This document shows positions 26,743 to 33,251 of a stretch of 64,000 nt of DNA, piece by piece. The first letter of the stretch is position 1; each line of letters opens with the position of its first letter. The notes under the pieces were generated by a model. The model saw only the letters and a list, made by a program, of their open reading frames with translations, did no database searches and was not told where the DNA came from. Both the position numbers and the translations under genes were made by a program. Source of the stretch: CAYXDO01 sp964463485. GTDB lineage: Bacteria > Myxococcota > Kuafuiibacteriia > Kuafuiibacteriales > Kuafuiibacteriaceae. The stretch is taken from contig CAYXDO010000004.1 in the NCBI GenBank assembly GCA_964463485.1, positions 75,316-139,315 of the forward strand, given 5' to 3'.

Positions 26743-27013
26743 ATGCAAGTCATGCGGCCAGATCGTGAAATGGGTGACGACCAAGTCGGGCAAGCTCATG
26801 CCTGTCAACGTCGACGACCTGATTATCTGCAAAGAGTCGCCGGCGCGTGACTCGCCACGCAAGGCCACCATCGTTACCACGGCCGGAATGGTGATCACTG
26901 GGTACGTTTGTGACCCCAAGGATGTGGATGTCGCGCTTGACTATGAGATTGGCTCGACAAGCCACTTTGCTACCTGTCCTAACGCAGCACAGCATCGGAG
27001 GCCGAGGTCATGA
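26735..27013 (+). CDS. Small zinc-binding phage protein
   Basis: 92 residues starting CKSCGQIVKWVTTKSGKLMPVNVDD, a motif common in small phage proteins, with a later His-Phe-x-x-Cys that may complete a zinc site. Starts 8 bp inside the methyltransferase gene after GGAGGG. Function unknown. Confidence 0.65.
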   Translation: MSRCKSCGQIVKWVTTKSGKLMPVNVDDLIICKESPARDSPRKATIVTTAGMVITGYVCDPKDVDVALDYEIGSTSHFATCPNAAQHRRPRS

Positions 27014-27252
27014 TCACGTGCGAGTTCGAGCTCGTCGACTTCAGCACCGAGCTAAGGGCGCCGTACCTCGGCCAGAACGGCCTGAGAGACCCAAGCTCCC
27101 CGTGCGAATATTTCCTGTCGGGCGTCCCTTCCGGTGGTCGCTGCGAGGGCGATGGGCACTACCTTTGTCGTAAGTGTGTCCGCCGGAAAACCTGCATCGA
27201 GTGTGACCGGCCGACGGTCGACGTGTCGAAATTCTGCGAGGCACACTCATGA
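27010..27252 (+). CDS. Small zinc-finger-like phage protein
   Basis: 80 residues with clustered cysteines (CEYFLSG, GRCEGDGHYLCRKC, CIECDRP, FCEAH) that fit two treble-clef or RING-like zinc sites. ATG lies in a 4-bp overlap. No family recognised. Confidence 0.6.
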   Translation: MITCEFELVDFSTELRAPYLGQNGLRDPSSPCEYFLSGVPSGGRCEGDGHYLCRKCVRRKTCIECDRPTVDVSKFCEAHS

Positions 27253-27947
27253 TCTGCGCGTGGTGCGAGAGCCCGATCCCCGAGTCGGCTCGTGCTGACT
27301 CTCTGTTCTGTGGGCGCACGTGCCGCCAATGGGCCTTCCGGACCCGACGTCGTGCAGCTGCAGTGGGCTCGAGCAGCGACGCGTCGCTCCTGCCGGCGCA
27401 GTACCAGGACGACGGGTCTCCCGGGACGTTCGAGATCGCGGACCCTCCGTATCCGGGCTTGGCTTCCAAATATTACCGCCGCGAAAAGTCGTTCGCCGGC
27501 GAGGTCGATCACTCGGCGCTGCTCGACCGTTTGCTGGCCAGCTCGCTCACCGGTTGGGCGCTGTGCACGTCGCCCGAAGGCCTCCGGCGACTGATCTCGA
27601 GGTGTCCGCCCGACGTTGATGTCGGGATCTGGGCGAAGCCCGTCGGGCCTCAGCCTGGCCGGCGTCGATTCTGGGAGTGCGTGCTCGTGAGGACGAGTCG
27701 TCCACGGCCGCTGGCGACGCGAGACTTCCTCGTCGCTCTGCCCGCGCGCTCCGGTGGCACTCTCCCGGGGCGCAAGCCCATCGCCTACTGTACGTGGCTT
27801 TATGCGTTGCTGGGAATGCGGCCCGGCGACTCGTTGATCGACACCTATCCGGGAACTGGGATCTTCACGCGAGCTTGGGCCTATCTATCGGCTCGAGCTC
27901 TCGGCGCTCAGAGCAGCTCAAGCGACACGTTTGATTCGGAGGCGTGA
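27249..27947 (+). CDS. Circularly permuted DNA methyltransferase-like protein with N-terminal zinc knuckle
   Basis: 232 residues. The N-terminal CAWCESPIP ... FCGRTCRQWAFR is a zinc knuckle. DPPYPGL (about 67-73) is the catalytic DPPY motif, and DSLIDTYPGTGIFTRAW near the C-terminus is the S-adenosylmethionine motif, so order IV then I is of the beta-type amino-methyltransferases. Small phage versions are common. Likely N6-adenine or N4-cytosine modification. Confidence 0.75.
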   Translation: MICAWCESPIPESARADSLFCGRTCRQWAFRTRRRAAAVGSSSDASLLPAQYQDDGSPGTFEIADPPYPGLASKYYRREKSFAGEVDHSALLDRLLASSLTGWALCTSPEGLRRLISRCPPDVDVGIWAKPVGPQPGRRRFWECVLVRTSRPRPLATRDFLVALPARSGGTLPGRKPIAYCTWLYALLGMRPGDSLIDTYPGTGIFTRAWAYLSARALGAQSSSSDTFDSEA

Positions 27948-30700
27948 TGGGCTCCGAAATCCTCACCCAGTTCCTCAACCGGACCGACCGGCTGGCGAGC
28001 CAAGCTCCGTGGGGATCGCCATGTCCGATCGAAGTGAACGGCAATCTCGACGAGCTCCTCGACGCCCACCTGGGCCGAGGCACCGCCGAGGCAACCTATC
28101 TGCCCGCTCGTGGGGCCCCGAAAGCGTGTCCAGTCACGAGGCTCGGGACCTACGCTCCCGACCTCGAGGGTCGAACTCGGTGGCTGTGCTTCGACCTCGA
28201 CGGGCCCGAGCACTCCGAAGGACTGAAGGATCCGCTCGCCCTAGCTCGCGACCTACTCAGCCGGCTATCCGAGCTCCATGTCCCGGCACATCTCGAGAAA
28301 TCGGGAGGCGGGCGAGGATGGCACGTGTGGGTTTTGCTCACGGAGTCGATGCCAGCCTCGATGGTGAGGCGTCTTGCGTTCGCGATTCTACCCGAGCGAG
28401 TCGAGCTTGCGAGCGGTGAGATGGCTCTCGTGACTTCGGGGCGAGGCGTCGAGGTCTTCCCGAAGCAGGACCGAGTCAAGCCCGCCAACGAGGCCGAGCC
28501 AGCCGGCATGGGCTCGATGGTATGGCTCCCGCTTTGGGGTGGAGCCGAGCCAGGTTGCGGACTCTTCCACAAAGAGGTCCATGGCCTGCACGTCCCCTAC
28601 AAGCCCGAGTCGCTCGAGCGCGCAGATCCGGCTGTCGTGAGTCAGTTCCTCGAATCCCTCCCCGCGCCGAAGCAGCCGGAGCCCGAGGAACGTTCCGAGT
28701 CGTCCGACCTGTGGCGAGTGTGGCGTCGGGATGCGCTCGCTCGCCTCCCTCTCGAGTCGGTTTACGGCGAGCTCCTTACGGGCAAGAAGCAGTCCCCAGG
28801 ATGGCTCGAGTGTCGAGATCCAGAATCCCCGAGCGGCGACCGAGACCCGTCCGCCTGCGTCGCCGACGGTACCGGCCGCGCCGAGCGGGGCGCGTTCAAG
28901 TCGTTCAGAGTCGACGGTCGCCCGCTGAGTGTCTTCGACTTCCTCCAACGTCACCGGGGCGCCCGAGACTTCATAGAGGCTGCACGCTGGGTCTCCGAAT
29001 GGTCGGGAGTAGCACTCCCGCCCTCGAAGAGTAGGCAACTCAAAGCCAAGCTCGAGCAGACGCTTGCATCCATGGACCGAGACGAGCTCGAGATCGTCGA
29101 GTTGCTCGAGGCTGCGGGAGTCGACCCGACCGCTATGCACGTCCAGAAGGTCGCCGGACAGGCGCTCCGTGATGCTGGATATGACCTGAAGAAGATCCAT
29201 CGCGGCGCCCGACGATGGACGCGCGGCGCCTCCGCGGACCATCAGCGCGGCGCCTCCGACGCGCCGCGGACCGAGCGCGGCGCCTCCGCGGACCATCAGC
29301 GCGGCGCCTCCGACGCGCCGCGGACCGAGCGCGGCGCCTCCGCGGACCATCAGCGCGGCGCCTCGGCACACGACATTGCTCGAGTCCCCGAGGACGGAGA
29401 TCCCGAGTCCGAGGGGCAGCTCGCGAAGGTGATCGAGTTCAAGCGGCCGACGGTGCCCGGCCTGCTCAAGATCTCGCTCGACCCGTACGGACGGGTAAAC
29501 CTCGACATCAACTCGAACGGGACGCCGGAGTACAACGTCAGCGTGATGGACAAGATCGTCCTGCACGACGCGCTCTACGGCGGAAAGCTCACCCGGAACG
29601 AGATCGATCTGAACGTCTATTTCGATGGGCAGATCGCGCCCGAGTCCTTCGTGCACAGGGTTCGTAGCGAGGTGACCGAGCGATACGGTTTCACGAAGGT
29701 CGTGCCGAAACAGGACGTGAACGACGCGATCTTGTCGGCGGCCGAGGCGAACACGTTCAACCCGCTCCGCCGATATCTCGAGGATCTTCGATGGGATGGC
29801 ATCAAGAGAATCGAGCGGATCCCTGAGGTGCTGGGCGTTCGCGACGAAGACCTCGAGCTCGCGACGATCTACACCCGACGATGGTTCGTCGGAGCGATCG
29901 CCCGCGCGCTTCGACCCGGCTGTCAGCTCGACACCGTGTTCTGCCTCCTGGGCAACCAGGGAGCCTTCAAATCCTCGTTCTTTCGCATCCTTGGCGGCGA
30001 CTTCTTCGCCGACACCTTCCTCGACATCCAGAATATGAAGGACACCTACCTGCAACTCCACGGGGCCTGGATCTACGAGCTCGCCGAGATGGAGTCTGTC
30101 TACCAGAAGGCCGACGCTGGCAAGATGCGGCAGCTGATCACGAGCCAGACCGATCGGTTCCGCGCGCCCTACGAACGCGGCGTGCGGCCCCACAAGAGGT
30201 ACTGCGTCATGGTCGGCACGTCCAACCGGCCAGATCTCCTGAGCGATCCGGAGGGCAACCGACGATTCTGGGTGCTCCGGGTCGGTGACCGAATCGACAA
30301 GGAACGCGTTCTCCGCGAACGAGACATGCTGTGGGCCGAAGCTCGCGCGATCTTCGAATCCGGCGAGCGCTGGTGGCTGACAGACCACGAGGAGGCCCTA
30401 CGGCGATCGAGCAATGCGCGCTTCGAGGTCGAGCGACCCGGCGTTGATCTCTTCCTCACGGCGATCGCCGAGATCGAGGCGTCTCCCGGTTTCGACGGGA
30501 CGTTGACCATGAACGAGCTGCTGGCGAAAGCCGGGTTCGAGAGCGATCCGAGGGCAGGCTTTGTCCTCGGCTACTCGCGCCCGAAACCAACGATGGGACA
30601 ACAACGTGACGCCGGTCATGCGCTCAGAAAAGCAGGCTACGAGAGGAAGCCCTCTAGAAATCTAGGTGAGGCAACCATATGGGTCCGTGCGGACCCTTAG
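27947..30700 (+). CDS. Archaeo-eukaryotic-type primase fused to VapE-type SF3 helicase
   Basis: 917 residues. Residues about 1-220 are an AEP primase of the type first seen in TOTE conflict systems (CFDLDGPE about 82, EKSGGGRGWHVW about 115, GVEVFPKQD). Residues about 430-475 are a tandem low-complexity repeat. The C-terminal part is a VirE/VapE helicase with LLGNQGAFKSSFF (about 664), LDIQNMKD, IYELAEME and GTSNRPDLL ... NRRFWVLRV. This replicates phage DNA. The ATG at 27947 has CGGAGG upstream; a GTG 3 bp before is possible. The stop codon lies inside the 36-bp inverted repeat. Confidence 0.9.
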   Translation: MGSEILTQFLNRTDRLASQAPWGSPCPIEVNGNLDELLDAHLGRGTAEATYLPARGAPKACPVTRLGTYAPDLEGRTRWLCFDLDGPEHSEGLKDPLALARDLLSRLSELHVPAHLEKSGGGRGWHVWVLLTESMPASMVRRLAFAILPERVELASGEMALVTSGRGVEVFPKQDRVKPANEAEPAGMGSMVWLPLWGGAEPGCGLFHKEVHGLHVPYKPESLERADPAVVSQFLESLPAPKQPEPEERSESSDLWRVWRRDALARLPLESVYGELLTGKKQSPGWLECRDPESPSGDRDPSACVADGTGRAERGAFKSFRVDGRPLSVFDFLQRHRGARDFIEAARWVSEWSGVALPPSKSRQLKAKLEQTLASMDRDELEIVELLEAAGVDPTAMHVQKVAGQALRDAGYDLKKIHRGARRWTRGASADHQRGASDAPRTERGASADHQRGASDAPRTERGASADHQRGASAHDIARVPEDGDPESEGQLAKVIEFKRPTVPGLLKISLDPYGRVNLDINSNGTPEYNVSVMDKIVLHDALYGGKLTRNEIDLNVYFDGQIAPESFVHRVRSEVTERYGFTKVVPKQDVNDAILSAAEANTFNPLRRYLEDLRWDGIKRIERIPEVLGVRDEDLELATIYTRRWFVGAIARALRPGCQLDTVFCLLGNQGAFKSSFFRILGGDFFADTFLDIQNMKDTYLQLHGAWIYELAEMESVYQKADAGKMRQLITSQTDRFRAPYERGVRPHKRYCVMVGTSNRPDLLSDPEGNRRFWVLRVGDRIDKERVLRERDMLWAEARAIFESGERWWLTDHEEALRRSSNARFEVERPGVDLFLTAIAEIEASPGFDGTLTMNELLAKAGFESDPRAGFVLGYSRPKPTMGQQRDAGHALRKAGYERKPSRNLGEATIWVRADP
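29220..29363 (+). repeat. 54-bp tandem repeat, about 2.7 copies
   Basis: Encodes RGASADHQRGASDAPRTE twice and two thirds of a third copy, in frame, between primase and helicase domains. Each 54-bp unit itself contains the GCGCGGCGCCTCCG element twice. It looks like an expandable linker. Confidence 0.9.
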
Positions 30701-30931
30701 GGATTGTCTAAACCCTTAGGGACCGTAGGTCGCTTACGGTCCGGGCCTTGGGGCAGTAGCAATCCGGACCGTGGGACCGTAAAATAGGCTCGGCAACAAT
30801 AATTGTTTTGGAGCTGAACGGATGTCTGGTGAAGAAGAATGAAGATCGGCCAATCCACGGTCCGGAGGGTCCGGACATTGAGCCAGTAAGACATGCTACG
30901 GTCCCTAAGGGTTTAGACAATCCCTAAGGGT
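30693..30931. repeat. 36-bp perfect inverted repeat around an AT-rich centre: origin, terminator or MITE-like element
   Basis: The arms 30693-30728 and 30896-30931 are perfect inverted copies over 36 bp. Each arm holds two CCCTTAGGG units spaced 19 bp. Inside are further dyads of GGACCGT/ACGGTCC (for example TCCGGACCGTGG at about 30770 against CCACGGTCCGGA at about 30856) and an AT-rich palindrome AACAAT-A-ATTGTT at 30795-30807. The stop codons of both flanking convergent genes lie within the arms. It follows the primase-helicase gene, as many phage origins do. No target-site duplication is visible. Confidence 0.85.
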
Positions 30932-31205
30932 TCTGCTCTGCCGGAGAGTCGACCTTCCAACTTCTTTTCAGGCCGTCGTGGAGTGAGTGCATCCTCACTT
31001 CGAGGCAGCATGGGTGATCGTCTCCGACCCTTTCCGGATCAGCGAAGACTATCCTTTGGTCGCACCGATAAAGCGACGTAGAGATGGTGAAGCCAAACGC
31101 CGTCTTGGTTCGCGCAACCCATCCCGTTCCGTCGGGTGCAACCGTGAGGAGTGAGTCATGGACGCATCCAGTCCCAACGATAAAGAATACTGCTGCTGCT
31201 CTCAT
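30924..31205 (-). CDS. Small lipoprotein (probable moron)
   Basis: 93 residues. A hydrophobic N-terminus with lipobox-like VGTGC is followed by a beta-rich domain (GTGWVARTKTAFGFTISTSLYRCD). Opposite orientation to the phage operons and lower GC suggest an independently acquired gene. Its stop lies in the right arm of the 36-bp inverted repeat. It starts 4 bp after the end of the upstream lipoprotein gene. Function unknown; superinfection or envelope effects are possible. Confidence 0.6.
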   Translation of the reverse strand: MRAAAVFFIVGTGCVHDSLLTVAPDGTGWVARTKTAFGFTISTSLYRCDQRIVFADPERVGDDHPCCLEVRMHSLHDGLKRSWKVDSPAEQNP

Positions 31206-31209
31206 AACG

Positions 31210-31482
31210 CTACGGCCCAAGCCAAGACTCGTTCTTGGTCCGTATGTCGGCTTTCATGCGAGCTCGGCTGAGTGCCCTAAGGGTCGAACTCGCTGTGCAT
31301 ATCTCCTCACCGCCAATCGCTCGGTTCGCATCGCAGTAGTATACGCGATCGTCTCCGTTGGAGTCGGTCACGATCACCCAGATATGAGTTGCGCCTTTGT
31401 CCGTCGCCAACACGCCCGTGCCTCGAATCGACTCGGTCGCGCACGAGCACAGGAACAGCAGCGCGGTCAGAGCGGCTCTCAT
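31210..31482 (-). CDS. Small lipoprotein (probable moron)
   Basis: 90 residues. N-terminal LTALLFLCSCATE is a lipoprotein signal with lipobox LCSC. The mature part (GTGVLATDKGATHIWVIVTD ... RVYYCD) resembles the product of the next gene (shared W, YRCD/YYCD end), so the pair may be tandem paralogues. An upstream in-frame ATG would add 16 residues without a signal, so the internal ATG was chosen. Confidence 0.6.
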   Translation of the reverse strand: MRAALTALLFLCSCATESIRGTGVLATDKGATHIWVIVTDSNGDDRVYYCDANRAIGGEEICTASSTLRALSRARMKADIRTKNESWLGP

Positions 31483-31538
31483 GCCCCGGTCGTGACAGGC
31501 TTCGTCCGTCTGTTCAAGCCCCCGCTGCAAGGTCTTCG

Positions 31539-31557
31539 CTTGTTCAGCTATTGAAAC
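31539..31557 (+). promoter_or_regulatory. Operator/promoter-like repeat, copy 1
   Basis: CTTGTTCAGCTATTGAAAC matches 32251-32269 at 18 of 19 bases. Both copies lie about 42 bp before the start codon of a rightward gene. The core TTCA-GCTAT-TGAA is an inverted repeat. TTGTTC is a possible -35; the -10 is weak here. Confidence 0.5.
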
Positions 31558-31598
31558 GCTCCGTAGCCCATCATCATCGGAAGGCTTAAGGTGGATGC

Positions 31599-32111
31599 AT
31601 GCTCTCGATCGATCGCTCCAAGACTCCGCGTGAAGTCGTCTGGGATGCGGCCGTGTCTTCGATGACCAGCGTCCTCTACTACCGACGCCAACTTGCCCGA
31701 CTCGAACGCTGGGACCTCGCTACCAGGCTCGCAAGCGCCTTCTTCGCTTCGACTACGCTCGTCTCGATCCTACAAGCCAACGGATTCGGCGTCTGGACCA
31801 GTGCGGCAGCTGCCATCCTCGCCATCGTCGGACCTTTGCTGGACCTGCCGGAGCGAATCAAGACCGCAGCCCTTCTCCTCTCCCGCCACGTCGCTGACCA
31901 TCAGCGTCTCGAGAGTCTTTTCGAACGTTTCGCCCTCGAAGCATTCTCTCCGGAGGTCGATGCCGCTCTGAAATCTTGGCAAGAAACCGAGATGATCGAG
32001 ACCGAACGGGTGCGAACGGTGAACGAGCGCCTTTTCGCTAAGTGCGACCGAGATGCCCGCCTACAGCTCGGCGAGAAGCCAACAGCACTCGTCGAGGCAA
32101 CGAATGCCTAA
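31599..32111 (+). CDS. Two-transmembrane protein, SLATT/S-2TM-like
   Basis: 170 residues. An N-terminal amphipathic helix (VLYYRRQLARLERWDLATRL) leads into two adjacent hydrophobic helices (LASAFFASTTLVSILQ and SAAAAILAIVGPLLDL), then a long charged helical C-terminus. This layout matches the SMODS/SLOG-associated 2TM effectors, thought to permeabilise membranes, but no nucleotidyltransferase or SLOG partner is nearby. The only linked gene is the overlapping polyproline ORF. Preceded by AAGGTGG. Assignment to the family is by layout, not by a signature. Confidence 0.65.
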   Translation: MLSIDRSKTPREVVWDAAVSSMTSVLYYRRQLARLERWDLATRLASAFFASTTLVSILQANGFGVWTSAAAAILAIVGPLLDLPERIKTAALLLSRHVADHQRLESLFERFALEAFSPEVDAALKSWQETEMIETERVRTVNERLFAKCDRDARLQLGEKPTALVEATNA

Positions 32112-32238
32112 GACGCCGAGGCCCGACACCTCTCAAGACGACCTTTTTTCGATCAGAAATCCACGCCCACCTCCACCACCACCACCACCACCACCACCAC
32201 CACCTCCGCCTCCTCCACCGCCGCCGAAACCCAAGTAG
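32104..32238 (+). CDS. Small polyproline-tail protein
   Basis: 44 residues: a short charged head (MPKTPRPDTSQDDLFSIRNPR), about twenty consecutive prolines, and a KPK end. It overlaps the 2TM gene by 8 bp, so the two are probably translationally coupled. The proline tract is coded by a run of CCA/CCT/CCG triplets that can vary in length. A chain of prolines forms a rigid helix that could plug, scaffold or bind a partner; it would also stall ribosomes without EF-P. Function unknown. Confidence 0.55.
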   Translation: MPKTPRPDTSQDDLFSIRNPRPPPPPPPPPPPPPPPPPPPPKPK

Positions 32239-32250
32239 GACACCCTGTCT

Positions 32251-32280
32251 CTTGTTCAGTTATTGAAACCCACCTATAGT
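32251..32280 (+). promoter_or_regulatory. Promoter with operator-like repeat, copy 2
   Basis: TTGTTC, a 17-bp spacer and TATAGT form a good sigma-70 type promoter, with the 19-bp repeat shared with 31539-31557 covering the -35 and spacer. It should drive the winged-helix gene downstream. Confidence 0.5.
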
Positions 32281-32311
32281 TTCCGGACATGAGAATCCCA
32301 AGGGAGGCCGG

Positions 32312-32851
32312 ATGCTGCAGCGGGTGATCGACGCGATGTACCTGATCGACGAGGGCCTCAGGTCGTTGGAGCCGGCCGAGCGTGTGGCTGTGATGGACTT
32401 CCTACGGACGCTCGACATGCTCCCGAGGGTCGAGCGGCCCCCCGAGCATCCCTCAGCGCCCGAGCCATCTGAGCCGAGTGTGGACGTGGATGCCGTGGCG
32501 ACGAAGCTGGTGGCCGAGCAGCGCGCAACGTTCCAGGACGCCAAGGCGCTCGTGGCGTCGCTGGCACGACCTGGAACGGCTGCGGACGCGGTCCTGAGGC
32601 AAGCGCGGGCCCAGCTCCCGACGGCGAAGGAGCGCAAGCTGGCGAAGCGTGAAACGCCGAACGCGACCGAGGCCGCTGGCATGGAGAAGGTGCTCGAGCT
32701 CCTGGTTAATCGTGGCCCGATGAAGAACGCGGACATTTGCGCCGCGCTCGGCGTCGAGCAAACGACGGTGAGCTATCGGCTGAGGCAGCTCATGCGGCAA
32801 GGCCGAGTGCGCGCGCTGGACGGTCACCGATACGGCGTCGGGAGCTCTTGA
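32312..32851 (+). CDS. Winged helix-turn-helix regulator-like protein
   Basis: 179 residues. A helical N-terminus and Pro/Glu/Ser linker precede a C-terminal winged helix (MEKVLELLVNRGPMKNADICAALGVEQTTVSYRLRQLMRQGRVRALDGHRYGVG), of the TrmB/MarR type. AGGGAGG precedes the ATG. It lies directly behind a repeated operator-like sequence and ahead of the packaging genes, so it may control this switch point (inference). Confidence 0.7.
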   Translation: MLQRVIDAMYLIDEGLRSLEPAERVAVMDFLRTLDMLPRVERPPEHPSAPEPSEPSVDVDAVATKLVAEQRATFQDAKALVASLARPGTAADAVLRQARAQLPTAKERKLAKRETPNATEAAGMEKVLELLVNRGPMKNADICAALGVEQTTVSYRLRQLMRQGRVRALDGHRYGVGSS

Positions 32852-33249
32852 CTCAGCAAGCGGCTCTGTCGTGCGACCGGTGCGTGAACAAGACGGAGTC
32901 CACGTTCCAGCTCTATTGCGCCCTCATTCAGAGCTCTGACCTCGGTCGAGGCGGCACTGCGGCCGAGAAGCCAGAGCGCTTCGCGGGGATCGTGAAACAG
33001 GCGCAGCTCGCCGCGGACGTATTCGAGACCCAGGTGGGCGTCGACGAAGAGACACGTATGCGCCGGCTCGACGGACAGCGGCGGGAGCTCGAGAACCTCG
33101 AGAGTACGCGTAGCGGAGCCATCGAGGCCCTGCGCAAGGCCGAGCTCGCCGAGCAGCGCGCCAAGGCCGCCGAGCAGCGCGCCAAAGACGCGCTCTTCGA
33201 GCTCGAGAAGCGACGCGAGGACGCGCCGGTCGAGAGACGCGAAGGCTGA
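32848..33249 (+). CDS. Coiled-coil hypothetical protein
   Basis: 133 residues if it starts at the TTG overlapping the previous stop; a GTG at 32884 is an alternative. The C-terminal half is a long coiled coil (RRLDGQRRELENLESTRSGAIEALRKAELAEQRAKAAEQRAKDALFELEKRRED). Unknown function; end followed by 2 bp before the next ATG. Confidence 0.5.
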   Translation: MTQQAALSCDRCVNKTESTFQLYCALIQSSDLGRGGTAAEKPERFAGIVKQAQLAADVFETQVGVDEETRMRRLDGQRRELENLESTRSGAIEALRKAELAEQRAKAAEQRAKDALFELEKRREDAPVERREG

Positions 33250-33251
33250 CA

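Noticed and set aside
27947..28600. A TOTE conflict (defence) system
   Set aside because: Only the primase domain resembles that system; the helicase and context are those of phage replication.
29220..29363. Possible CRISPR-like array
   Set aside because: Units are directly adjacent, in frame and without unique spacers, so this is a coding minisatellite.
28388..30388. Long antisense open frame of 666 codons opposite the primase-helicase
   Set aside because: Shadow of high GC third positions; the + strand has clear catalytic motifs and the antisense protein has none.
30708..30920. 70-codon leftward frame within the inverted-repeat region
   Set aside because: Lies wholly within palindromic non-coding DNA and has no ribosome binding site or sensible composition.
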